A stretch of 10,638 bases of DNA, taken from contig JAYWEQ010000193.1 of assembly GCA_043779185.1 (NCBI GenBank), forward strand, positions 1-10,638, in the 5' to 3' direction. Both the position numbers and the translations under genes were made by a program. Below the pieces are notes generated by a model. The model made no database searches. It was not told where the DNA came from and saw nothing but the letters and a program-made list of their open reading frames with translations. Of the stretch, positions 1 to 6,222 are shown piece by piece. This stretch comes from JAYWDA01 sp043779185 (GTDB taxonomy: Bacteria; Bdellovibrionota; Bdellovibrionia; Bdellovibrionales; Bdellovibrionaceae). How positions within the stretch are numbered: the stretch's first letter is position 1; each line of letters starts with the position of its first letter.

Positions 1-6
1 CACGGG

Positions 7-35
7 AAGGGCTTTCTTATGGCCAAGAAACCTTT
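7..35 (+). terminator. Possible hairpin terminator of a gene left of the window
   Basis: A stem of about eleven pairs can be drawn between positions 7-18 and 25-35, with one bulged C at 12, one G-T wobble and a six-base loop (ATGGCC). The right arm ends in TTTT (33-36), but those T bases largely belong to the stem, so there is no clean U tract after it. It could end a plus-strand gene lying outside the window, or act on the minus strand behind the OmpA gene. The rest of positions 36-124 shows only short AT-rich palindromes (around 50-61 and 72-81) and no gene. Confidence 0.25.
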
Positions 36-124
36 TGGATTTACAGCTGTTTGAATTCAAAAAATGAAATGGATTTAAATCAATCAGGATGTCAGCTCCC
101 TCATTAAAAGCGAGCTTTCACAAA

Positions 125-775
125 TTATTTTTTATCTTTAGGAACTTTAGAAGGATCGACGGTCACTTCAATTTCAACTCGGCGATTTTTCTTGCGACCC
201 TCGGCTGATTTATTATCAGAAACTGGATTTGTTTCCCCTAAACCGATGCTTGAAACCGTTGTAACGGGAAGACCCGATGCAACTAAGACTCTTTTCACAG
301 AGGCCGCTCGGTCTTCAGATAGTTTATTATTTACATCTGTTGAACCCGTGCTATCCGTATAACCTTTAACAGTTAAAATATTTTCGGGATATTTTTTCAT
401 GATATCAGCCATCTCGGTGATATTTTTCTGCGCGGCAGGCTTCAAATTTGCTTTTCCAGTGTCAAAAAGGATATCGCTTTTTAATTTTGTGACCAGACCG
501 TCTTCGGTCCGTTTTGTTTCAGCAATCTTATCCAGTTCTTTAGCCTGCTGATCCAAACGTCGTCCGACCACACCACCCAGGGCCGTACCAATCAGACCAC
601 CGATTAAAATCCCTTCGTTACGCTTTCCAGAATTAGAACCAACAATTCCACCAAGAAGGGCCCCTGCTCCAGCTCCGATCCCAGCGCCCTTCACCGTTTT
701 GTCGTTTTCTTTATTGGTCGCACAACCTGACCCTAGCAAACTTAAAACACTGACAATTTTTATCCATTTTTTCAT
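125..775 (-). CDS. OmpA-family peptidoglycan-binding lipoprotein with glycine zipper
   Basis: The protein (216 aa) is probably an outer-membrane lipoprotein that tethers the envelope to peptidoglycan. Residues 1-18 are a short lipoprotein signal (charged start, hydrophobic core, lipobox-like GSGC with Cys18). Residues 30-71 are glycine-rich GxxxG-type segments typical of a glycine zipper. Residues 100-205 form the OmpA C-terminal domain, with ILFDTGKANL, GYTDSTG, a conserved LSEDRAASV helix (Arg156) and a closing NRRVEIEV. The frame stays open upstream to 898, but that longer form would bury the lipoprotein signal and overlap the neighbouring gene. The ATG at 775 has an AGGAG five bases upstream, so I choose it. 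The domain order resembles E. coli YiaD. It lies 79 bases downstream of the Hsp70-like gene on the same strand and may share its transcript. Confidence 0.93.
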   Translation of the reverse strand: MKKWIKIVSVLSLLGSGCATNKENDKTVKGAGIGAGAGALLGGIVGSNSGKRNEGILIGGLIGTALGGVVGRRLDQQAKELDKIAETKRTEDGLVTKLKSDILFDTGKANLKPAAQKNITEMADIMKKYPENILTVKGYTDSTGSTDVNNKLSEDRAASVKRVLVASGLPVTTVSSIGLGETNPVSDNKSAEGRKKNRRVEIEVTVDPSKVPKDKK

Positions 776-780
776 AAGAT

Positions 781-785
781 CTCCT
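781..785 (-). promoter_or_regulatory. Ribosome binding site fixing the lipoprotein start
   Basis: Read on the minus strand, AGGAG lies five bases before the ATG at 775. It is a strong Shine-Dalgarno match and rules in favour of the short lipoprotein form over the upstream extension that would start within the Hsp70-like gene. Confidence 0.75.
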
Positions 786-854
786 GTTCTAGCTTTATAA
801 GCTTTTACGGCCAAGACTACTAGACCCAACGCGAAAAGCTTCACCAAGGGCTTC

Positions 855-2144
855 CTAAAACGCCCATTGCCCTTCAGAATAAAAGCCCGCGGATTCAATC
901 AATCCCGACAAGACGGAATGAAAATGGGATTGAGTCTGCAATTTTTCGGCGCCAAAGCGTCGCTCAAACTCTTGTCGAATCATTGGAATTTGAGCCGACC
1001 CCCCTGTCAAACAGACTAAGTCCACCTGGCCCGAATGAAGTTGGGCTTGCGCTAAACATTGATCTAATGCAGCAAAAATCTTTTCTTTCGCAGGCCCCGC
1101 CCAATGTTCGAAATGCCCTCGCTCAAACTGCATTTTAATTTCTAAACTGGGATAATCAAATTGAAAATCAGAATGATCTTGTTCAGAAAGCCCCCGCTTT
1201 GTTTTTTCAATTTGTTCAAAGAAAGAAAATATTTGTTGCTCTTCAACCAAGACCAAAAGTCTTTCAATGGCCTCGCGGTCAATGGTGTCAATAGCGCCTT
1301 TCTGCACATCACGAATAAACTCATAGGTTTCTTTTTCTTTTAAATGAACCGTATGGGCCGGCTGATTCAATCGTGTCATGACCGAAGGTGGCATGGTTAA
1401 AATATTTCTTCCCATAGACACTTTATAGCGCGCTTGCGAGCCAAAAAATTTACTGAGTTTTTGACTCATAAATAAACTGTCCATGGCGTCTCCGGCTAAA
1501 GAGCAACCATCTAAACCTAAGACATGGTCTTTTTTAAAAGCATAAGGCCCCATTCGAATTAAAGTAAAATCAGAGGTCCCTCCCCCAAAATCCCCGATCA
1601 GCACTTTTTTCTCTGTGGTTAATTGTCGGCGATAGTCGAAGGCCGCCGCTAAGGGTTCAGGAACAAATTCAAAATTTTTAAACCCTGCAAACTCTGCCGC
1701 TTTTTTCATGCGATGCAAAGCAAACTCATCTTCCATGATGTCCATGGAATAGCGGGCGGGGCGGCCAATGACGGCACTGTCGACGGATTGCCCCAATTGC
1801 TCTTCGGCTCGTTTTCTGATTTCTAACAAAAATTGTCCGACAAGGTTTTCTAAAGTCAGGACTCTATTTTCTAAAAAAGTTCCCAAGTAACTTCGATTGG
1901 GCAAATGGGATTTGAAAGATCTAAAAAATCGACCCTCCATTTCATTTTCAAGATATTTTTGAATGGCTTCCTGGCCATAAAAACATTGATCAGCATGGGG
2001 AAAATAAAGCAAGGTTCGCAGTAAGGTCGGATCGGTCGCGAAAGGATCTAGCCTCAGAGCCTCAACCCGCTGGCCATCCCGCCAAGCTCCTACGAGGGAA
2101 TTGCTAGTTCCAAAATCAATGCCAAGGACTAAATTTTTCTTCAT
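855..2144 (-). CDS. yegD: Hsp70-family ATPase, YegD-like (nucleotide-binding domain only)
   Basis: This 429-aa protein is a short Hsp70 homologue. The actin-like ATPase signatures appear in order: phosphate-1 DFGTSNS (10-16), connect-1 VPEPLAAAFDY (161-171), phosphate-2 DFGGGTSD (185-192), adenosine motif LTGGSAQIP (379-387) and a connect-2-like SVLSGLIESA (410-419). SFKSHLPNRSYLG (76-88) and AVIGRP (124-129) also recall E. coli YegD, which has a similar length (about 450 aa). The protein ends right after the ATPase domain, so the DnaK peptide-binding and lid domains are absent. That is normal for this subfamily, whose client and role are not established. The start is fixed by the closeness of the phosphate-1 loop, although the Shine-Dalgarno is poor. 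It is probably cytoplasmic, since no signal peptide is seen. It is divergent from the metal-uptake operon and upstream of the OmpA lipoprotein gene. Confidence 0.92.
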   Translation of the reverse strand: MKKNLVLGIDFGTSNSLVGAWRDGQRVEALRLDPFATDPTLLRTLLYFPHADQCFYGQEAIQKYLENEMEGRFFRSFKSHLPNRSYLGTFLENRVLTLENLVGQFLLEIRKRAEEQLGQSVDSAVIGRPARYSMDIMEDEFALHRMKKAAEFAGFKNFEFVPEPLAAAFDYRRQLTTEKKVLIGDFGGGTSDFTLIRMGPYAFKKDHVLGLDGCSLAGDAMDSLFMSQKLSKFFGSQARYKVSMGRNILTMPPSVMTRLNQPAHTVHLKEKETYEFIRDVQKGAIDTIDREAIERLLVLVEEQQIFSFFEQIEKTKRGLSEQDHSDFQFDYPSLEIKMQFERGHFEHWAGPAKEKIFAALDQCLAQAQLHSGQVDLVCLTGGSAQIPMIRQEFERRFGAEKLQTQSHFHSVLSGLIESAGFYSEGQWAF

Positions 2145-2212
2145 TGTGAAGACTCAGGATAACGAATTTCTGATAAGATTCAACTCCGTCAATTTTGAGT
2201 CATTTTGGTCCA

Positions 2213-2242
2213 TTGACAGTCCCCCAACTCCCTTGCCATAAC
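2213..2242 (+). promoter_or_regulatory. Sigma-70-like promoter of the metal-uptake operon
   Basis: A perfect -35 box TTGACA (2213-2218) is followed after 18 bases by CATAAC (2237-2242), which matches four of six -10 positions. It sits 31 bases before the first ATG of the operon at 2274. A GTCAAT at 2188-2193 mirrors the ATTGAC (2212-2217) that overlaps the -35 box, giving an inverted repeat with an 18-base gap that could be an operator. I do not recognise a classical Zur or Fur box. The promoter is a visual match only. Confidence 0.45.
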
Positions 2243-2273
2243 CAGGGTCTAAAATATCTTTGATGAGGTCCCA

Positions 2274-3353
2274 ATGCGCAGTGCTATTTATCTTTTAAGT
2301 TTCTTCTTAGTGAGTTCCAGCTGGGCTCAGAGCAATTCCCTCAGAACCCCGAATATCAGTGCTAATGCGCTTTTTCTTTACCGAAGTTCAGAAAAAGGTA
2401 AAGAGGATATTAGCACCGTTCGAAATGGCATGGATCTTCGCGAAGCTGAAGTGGCTTTTGATTCAGATGTTGATCCTTACCATCGACTGAGTCTGCTTCT
2501 AAGCGTACATCCCGAATACACTTACAATGCCGGCACGGATCGCATTGAACAAGTTTGGAAAATTGAGCCCGAGGAATTATTTGCCGAAAGCTTACAAGTT
2601 CCAGACGTCACCCTAAAAATTGGCAAATTTAAAGCGGCTTTTGGAAAGCATAATCCCCTGCACACGCACGCCTTCCCTTTTGTCGATGCGCCGCTGATTA
2701 ACACAGCCGCTATGGGTGATGAAGGTTTAAATGATGTCGGAGTTTCTGCCGCTCTACTTCTGCCGACGCCTTGGTACAGCGAAGTCACCGGACAATTTAT
2801 CCGCGGCGAAGGAGAAAACGCCGAATTTTCTTCAAAGACTCCTTCCGATGGCGTGGGCTTGGTTCACTGGAAAAATCTTTTTGATCTGAACGATGACTCC
2901 ACATCAGAACTGGGTGCCTCTTACGTCAAAGGCAAAAATGACCTGGGCGGACAGACGATTTTAACAGGGGCCGATGCGACCTATAAATGGCGTCCTGCTG
3001 AAGGCGGTCGTTACCACTCGGTGATCCTGAGCGGTGAATATATCAATCGATCCCTCGAACAACCCGGCACTGCAGCTGAGAAAGTAAATGGATATTATAC
3101 ATTTGCCCAGTTTCAATTTGCTGAACGTTGGTCAGCAGCCAGTCGATTTGATTATTTGAAAATTCAAGATTCAGATTCTGGATTTAATTCGCACTCTTTA
3201 ACCAACGATACGATTTCACGATCAACCGTGGGCCTTAATTTTTCTGGGTCTGAATTTTCAGCTTACAAATTCGAATACAGCTGGGGTCCAGAAAAAAAGA
3301 TTTATTTACAAGCGAATTTTACCATTGGCTATCATCCTTCGCACTCGTACTAA
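2274..3353 (+). CDS. Outer-membrane beta-barrel protein of a metal-uptake operon
   Basis: The product (359 aa) has a Sec signal peptide, residues 1-18, ending SSSWA before Gln19. The mature part alternates polar and hydrophobic residues with many Tyr, Phe and Trp, and it ends in an aromatic residue (Tyr359), as outer-membrane barrels do. The conserved-looking block is GKFKAAFGKHNPLH (117-130), HAFPFVDAPL (132-141) and GDEGLNDVGVSAALLLP (148-164). I recognise this pattern from porin-like proteins encoded beside ZnuA-type binding proteins, sometimes called zinc-regulated outer-membrane proteins. No TonB box or plug domain is seen, so passive passage of metal or a metal complex is more likely than TonB-driven uptake. 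GAGGT lies shortly before the ATG. It is the first gene of the operon, 12 bases before the binding-protein gene. The family assignment is fairly sure, but the substrate is inferred from the neighbours. Confidence 0.82.
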   Translation: MRSAIYLLSFFLVSSSWAQSNSLRTPNISANALFLYRSSEKGKEDISTVRNGMDLREAEVAFDSDVDPYHRLSLLLSVHPEYTYNAGTDRIEQVWKIEPEELFAESLQVPDVTLKIGKFKAAFGKHNPLHTHAFPFVDAPLINTAAMGDEGLNDVGVSAALLLPTPWYSEVTGQFIRGEGENAEFSSKTPSDGVGLVHWKNLFDLNDDSTSELGASYVKGKNDLGGQTILTGADATYKWRPAEGGRYHSVILSGEYINRSLEQPGTAAEKVNGYYTFAQFQFAERWSAASRFDYLKIQDSDSGFNSHSLTNDTISRSTVGLNFSGSEFSAYKFEYSWGPEKKIYLQANFTIGYHPSHSY

Positions 3354-3354
3354 C

Positions 3355-3358
3355 GGAG
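3355..3358 (+). promoter_or_regulatory. Ribosome binding site of the metal-binding protein gene
   Basis: GGAG lies two bases after the stop codon of the barrel-protein gene and seven bases before the ATG at 3366. It supports this start and tight co-expression of the two genes. Confidence 0.7.
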
Positions 3359-3365
3359 ATTTAAA

Positions 3366-4265
3366 ATGAAACATATTTTATTTTTATTAATGGCTTTTAT
3401 TCCTGGCTTTTCAAGTGCCACTTTAAAAGTTGTGACCACCACACCGGATCTAGAAGCTCTTGTTCGCAGCGTAGGCCAAGACAAAGTCGAAGTGTCGTCG
3501 ATTGCCAAAGGCACTCAAGATGTTCATCAGATTGAAGCTAAGCCTTCCTTTATGATCCGCTTGCGAAATGCGGATTTGGTTGTCAGCCAGGGGCTTGAGC
3601 TAGAAACAGCTTGGCTGAATCCTTTAACCGTTGGGGCTCGCAATCCAAAAATTCTAGTCGGTACGGCCGGCTTTTTAGAGCTAGGCCCAGGTTTAGATCC
3701 CATCGAAATTCCTAAAGGTAATATCTCGCGCAGCCAAGGCGATGTTCATCCGGGTGGCAATCCGCATTTCCAGTTGGATCCCATTCGCATGGGCCAAGCT
3801 GCTATGATCGTCGCCGAAAAATTAAGCGAGCTTGATCCCGGCGACAAAACTTTTTATCTTCAGCAAGCCAAACTTTTTCAAAACCACCTCCAAGAAAAAA
3901 CTAAATTGTGGGAAGCGCGCATCAAAAAAACCGGCCTTAAAGAAATCATCACTTATCACAAAACATTTGGCTATTTTTTAGACCGCTTTGGCGTCACTGG
4001 CGTTATGGAGTTAGAACCAAAACCCGGTATCCCACCCACAGCCGGTCATTTGCTAGAAGTAATTTCAGTGATAAAAAAACGCAATATTAAATTAGTTTTA
4101 ATTGAAAATTACTACGACAACAGCGCGGGGGAAAAATTAAAACAAGAAATTCCCGGGCTGGTGGTTCTTCGTGTGCCGGTTTCTATCGGTGGCGAACCCG
4201 ACGTCAAATCCACAGAAGAACTGATGGAAAAAATCGTTGCTGCCTTTGAGTCCGTTAAAAAATGA
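3366..4265 (+). CDS. znuA: Zinc/manganese ABC transporter periplasmic binding protein (ZnuA-like)
   Basis: The 299-aa protein captures a divalent metal in the periplasm for the permease encoded next to it. Residues 1-18 are a Sec signal peptide cut after FSSA, with no lipobox Cys, so it is soluble. The cluster A-I (TroA) fold is evident. The first metal His is in QDVHQIEAKPS (His54), the second in GGNPHFQLDP (His134), and the third in TYHKTFGYFLDRFG (His198). LIENYYDNS (245-253) follows, then the VPVSIGGEP segment (270-278). The fourth ligand cannot be assigned safely by eye. The long His-rich loop of classical ZnuA is absent, leaving only SQGDVHPGG (123-131), so manganese is not excluded. 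The barrel-protein neighbour favours zinc. The stop codon overlaps the next start by four bases (ATGA), a sign of translational coupling. Confidence 0.9.
   Translation: MKHILFLLMAFIPGFSSATLKVVTTTPDLEALVRSVGQDKVEVSSIAKGTQDVHQIEAKPSFMIRLRNADLVVSQGLELETAWLNPLTVGARNPKILVGTAGFLELGPGLDPIEIPKGNISRSQGDVHPGGNPHFQLDPIRMGQAAMIVAEKLSELDPGDKTFYLQQAKLFQNHLQEKTKLWEARIKKTGLKEIITYHKTFGYFLDRFGVTGVMELEPKPGIPPTAGHLLEVISVIKKRNIKLVLIENYYDNSAGEKLKQEIPGLVVLRVPVSIGGEPDVKSTEELMEKIVAAFESVKK
4262..4265 (+). promoter_or_regulatory. ATGA start/stop overlap coupling binding protein and permease
   Basis: The permease ATG (4262-4264) overlaps the TGA stop (4263-4265) of the binding-protein gene. No good Shine-Dalgarno precedes it, since the preceding bases are mostly A and T. 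Translation of the permease probably relies on ribosomes finishing the upstream gene. Confidence 0.7.
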
Positions 4266-5080
4266 ACGAAGCTTTCGTTTTTTTAGCAGCGCCGATGGCT
4301 TTAGCTGTGATGCTGGTGGGAATTCATGCCTACTTGGGTTTGCACGTTTTAGAACGCGACGTGATCTTTGTTGATATCAGTTTATCGCAAGTGGCAGCCC
4401 TTGGGGGCGCCTTAGCTTTATTTTACAGCGGCGAAGGCGATCGCGCGCTGTCCCTGACGCTTTCGTTAGCTCTTTGTTTAGGGGTGGCTCTTCTCTTATC
4501 CCTGCTTCGGCATTTTGAAAAAAAGATTTCGCAGGAAGCTCTGATCGGAATCACTTATGCTTTGGCCAGTGGCTCTTTAATTCTTGTCATGGATCGTCTG
4601 CCCCACGGCGGAGAACACTTAAAAGAAGCTTTGATCGGAAATATTCTTTATGTGACTTGGCCCCAAGTTCTTGAAACTGGTTTGATTTATACAGCCATCG
4701 GTCTTATTCATTATTTTTGCCGTCATCAATTTTGGGCGTCGTCTCGAAATCAGCAAAGATCTTTTTTCTGGGATTTTGTGTTCTACCTTTTATTTGGTGT
4801 GGTCATTACATTCTCGACTCATCATGCGGGCGTTCTTGTTGTGTTTTCAATCTTGGTGGTGCCTGCGGCGATGGCTTGTCGGCTTTATACTTCCGTTAAA
4901 AATCGTCTTCTTTTTGCTTGGTTTTTCGGAGTCTTCGGAGTTTTGGTTTCATTCCTAGCGTCCTATAAATTTGATTTGCCAGCAGGCGCTGCCATTGTGA
5001 CAATTTTAACAGGATCATTTTTTATAATGTTATTATTTCTGATTTTAAACGAGCAGTTGCGGCCTAAGAATAATAATTAG
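4262..5080 (+). CDS. znuB: Zinc/manganese ABC transporter permease (ZnuB-like, ABC-3 family)
   Basis: The 272-aa inner-membrane protein has about seven to eight hydrophobic helices spread along its whole length. Family features include the early VLERDVIFVDISLSQVAALGGALA region (30-53), EALIGITYALASG (91-103), the cytoplasmic region expected to touch the ATPase, HGGEHLKEALIGNIL (115-129), and DLPAGAAIV (239-247) near the end. Length is normal for ZnuB, MntB and TroC proteins. It receives metal from the binding protein whose gene overlaps it. The striking point is that no ATPase (ZnuC) gene follows or precedes it: the next gene starts only eight bases on, on the opposite strand. The ATPase must be encoded elsewhere if the transporter works. 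Metal specificity cannot be read from the sequence. Confidence 0.9.
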   Translation: MNEAFVFLAAPMALAVMLVGIHAYLGLHVLERDVIFVDISLSQVAALGGALALFYSGEGDRALSLTLSLALCLGVALLLSLLRHFEKKISQEALIGITYALASGSLILVMDRLPHGGEHLKEALIGNILYVTWPQVLETGLIYTAIGLIHYFCRHQFWASSRNQQRSFFWDFVFYLLFGVVITFSTHHAGVLVVFSILVVPAAMACRLYTSVKNRLLFAWFFGVFGVLVSFLASYKFDLPAGAAIVTILTGSFFIMLLFLILNEQLRPKNNN

Positions 5081-5089
5081 GTTTTCTTT
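5063..5089 (+). terminator. Weak intrinsic terminator at the end of the metal-uptake operon
   Basis: CCTAA (5063-5067) and TTAGG (5077-5081) can pair around a nine-base AT-rich loop, followed by TTTTCTTT. The stem is short and overlaps the last codons of the permease gene, so it is a weak candidate. A compact terminator here makes sense because the convergent DoxX-like gene ends only seven bases away. Confidence 0.35.
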
Positions 5090-5432
5090 AAGTGAATGAA
5101 TAAGCCCAATAGATTAAAATGGCTTGCATCGGCAGTCGTAACCATAAGGCCCAAATTGGAATCTTTGACCAATTTTTCTGATTCTGAATCATATAAATAT
5201 GGGGCGGTAAAATCGCCATCAAAAGCGCCACGATTCCCCAAGCTGCCATTGACGTGGTGGGAGGCCATAAAAGAGCGGCCCCAAGAATCACTTCTATCAC
5301 ACCGCTGATAAAGACCATGAATTCGGGATAGGGAATATAAGGGGGCATGATCGTCAGATAGATCTTTGGCACCCTGAAGTGGTTTAAACCAGCCAAAATA
5401 TAGATCGCACTCATGATATATAAGGAAAGCAT
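5088..5432 (-). CDS. DoxX-like small integral membrane protein
   Basis: The 114-aa protein has four hydrophobic helices (about 2-18, 36-56, 62-78 and 92-111). The motif AGLNHFRVPKIYLTIMPPYIP (14-34), the second-helix start FMVFISGVIEVILGAALL (38-55) and PPHIYM (76-81) match the pattern of the DoxX-like uncharacterised membrane proteins (COG4270 type), which are usually 110-140 aa. The biochemical role of this subgroup is not established; some DoxX relatives are linked to redox or sulfur metabolism. Its ATG shares one base with the TGA of the upstream gene (TGATG), so it is the last gene of a coupled three-gene operon beginning with a transglycosylase. A second open frame over the same stretch (5077-5463) has no membrane or domain logic and is a shadow. 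Confidence 0.8.
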   Translation of the reverse strand: MLSLYIMSAIYILAGLNHFRVPKIYLTIMPPYIPYPEFMVFISGVIEVILGAALLWPPTTSMAAWGIVALLMAILPPHIYMIQNQKNWSKIPIWALWLRLPMQAILIYWAYSFT

Positions 5433-5434
5433 CA
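5430..5434 (-). promoter_or_regulatory. TGATG stop/start overlap (helical protein to DoxX-like gene)
   Basis: Read on the minus strand, the TGA stop at 5434-5432 shares its A with the ATG at 5432-5430. This arrangement commonly allows termination-reinitiation and tied expression. Confidence 0.7.
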
Positions 5435-6220
5435 GCCCGCCGAAGACTTGCGGCGAAACTCACGCAAGGAAGATTGCAAGTTGATGGCCACCCACGACTT
5501 GGGATCTATTTGTCCGGTCAAACGTTCAAAGAATTCCAGATTGTGGTCGTTGATAAAAAGCTCTGCCTTTTCGGCCACAGCTTTTGCCACAAAAGGGGCG
5601 CCGGTTAATAAAACCTGCGCCAAAGTTTGGCGAATCAACTCTTGGTCTTCAGCTGATGGATAACGTCGAAGCTCGAGAAGGGCTTGATGAATCAGTTCGG
5701 CGTCGTTGCCTTTAATGACATGTTCAAGAATCGCTTTTAAATTTTCCGGCGAAGGGCTTTGCGTCGACATCAGGTCCATCGCAGCTTCTTGCACATGTCC
5801 GTCAGAGTTTTCAATAAACTCTCGGGCCATTTCAGAAATTTTTGGTTCCGCCACATCATCTATTTGCACCAAAGCTTGAATTTGTAATAACTTTTGGCGA
5901 ATTTTTTGGCCTAGATTAAAATAACTTGACCGCGCATCGGTTTTTTCTAAGCCGCAGTCTTCCGTATAACACTTATTTAATTCTCGAAGCTCATTGCCAA
6001 GATCACCCACAGAAGGATCAACCGAATCTGCAGTTTTTGGAGCCATCGGAGAACTTTCACTCTGATTTAATTTTTCACCGCCCACATTGGGAAAATGAGA
6101 CGGAGATCGCAGGTTATTTTTACTTCGAGGACTATCCACCTTAAAGAAAACCCAGCCCAGCAAAACGGTTCCTGCTAAGCTTAAACTATATTTTAAAAAG
6201 GTCTTCTTATTTAAGTTCAT
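5432..6220 (-). CDS. Membrane-anchored helical protein of unknown function
   Basis: I do not recognise this 262-aa protein. A basic start (MNLNKKTFLKY) and one hydrophobic helix (about 11-27) look like an uncleaved signal anchor that places the rest in the periplasm. Residues 30-75 are a low-complexity linker rich in Ser, Pro, Asn and Lys. The remainder is strongly alpha-helical. It has a CYTEDC pair (Cys84, Cys89) that could form a disulfide, and from about 120 on it has helix pairs resembling degenerate HEAT-like repeats, such as HVQEAAMDLMS (142-152), ELIHQALLELRRYP (175-188) and FVAKAVAEKAELFI (210-223). The TTG at 6223 could extend the frame by one residue, but the ATG at 6220 gives a TGATG overlap with the upstream transglycosylase gene and is preferred. 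Context suggests an envelope role next to a wall-cutting enzyme; no enzymatic motif is visible. Confidence 0.72.
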   Translation of the reverse strand: MNLNKKTFLKYSLSLAGTVLLGWVFFKVDSPRSKNNLRSPSHFPNVGGEKLNQSESSPMAPKTADSVDPSVGDLGNELRELNKCYTEDCGLEKTDARSSYFNLGQKIRQKLLQIQALVQIDDVAEPKISEMAREFIENSDGHVQEAAMDLMSTQSPSPENLKAILEHVIKGNDAELIHQALLELRRYPSAEDQELIRQTLAQVLLTGAPFVAKAVAEKAELFINDHNLEFFERLTGQIDPKSWVAINLQSSLREFRRKSSAG

Positions 6221-6222
6221 CA
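6218..6222 (-). promoter_or_regulatory. TGATG stop/start overlap (transglycosylase to helical protein)
   Basis: On the minus strand, the TGA at 6222-6220 shares its A with the ATG at 6220-6218. This fixes the preferred start of the helical-protein gene and implies translational coupling with the transglycosylase-like gene. Confidence 0.7.

Noticed and set aside
83..124. Possible terminator AAAG-CGAG-CTTT after the OmpA gene
   Set aside because: The stem has only four to five pairs, and no T run follows on the minus strand where it would be needed.
125..898. Longer 257-residue form of the OmpA lipoprotein
   Set aside because: It would overlap the Hsp70-like gene, hide the lipoprotein signal inside the protein, and ignore the strong AGGAG before the ATG at 775.
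2145..2192. Minus-strand promoter for the Hsp70-like gene using TTGACG at 2192-2187
   Set aside because: No acceptable -10 box occurs 15-19 bases beyond it.
5077..5463. 128-residue minus-strand open frame
   Set aside because: It covers the DoxX-like gene in another frame and has no domain or hydrophobic pattern, whereas the DoxX frame has four clean helices and a TGATG junction.
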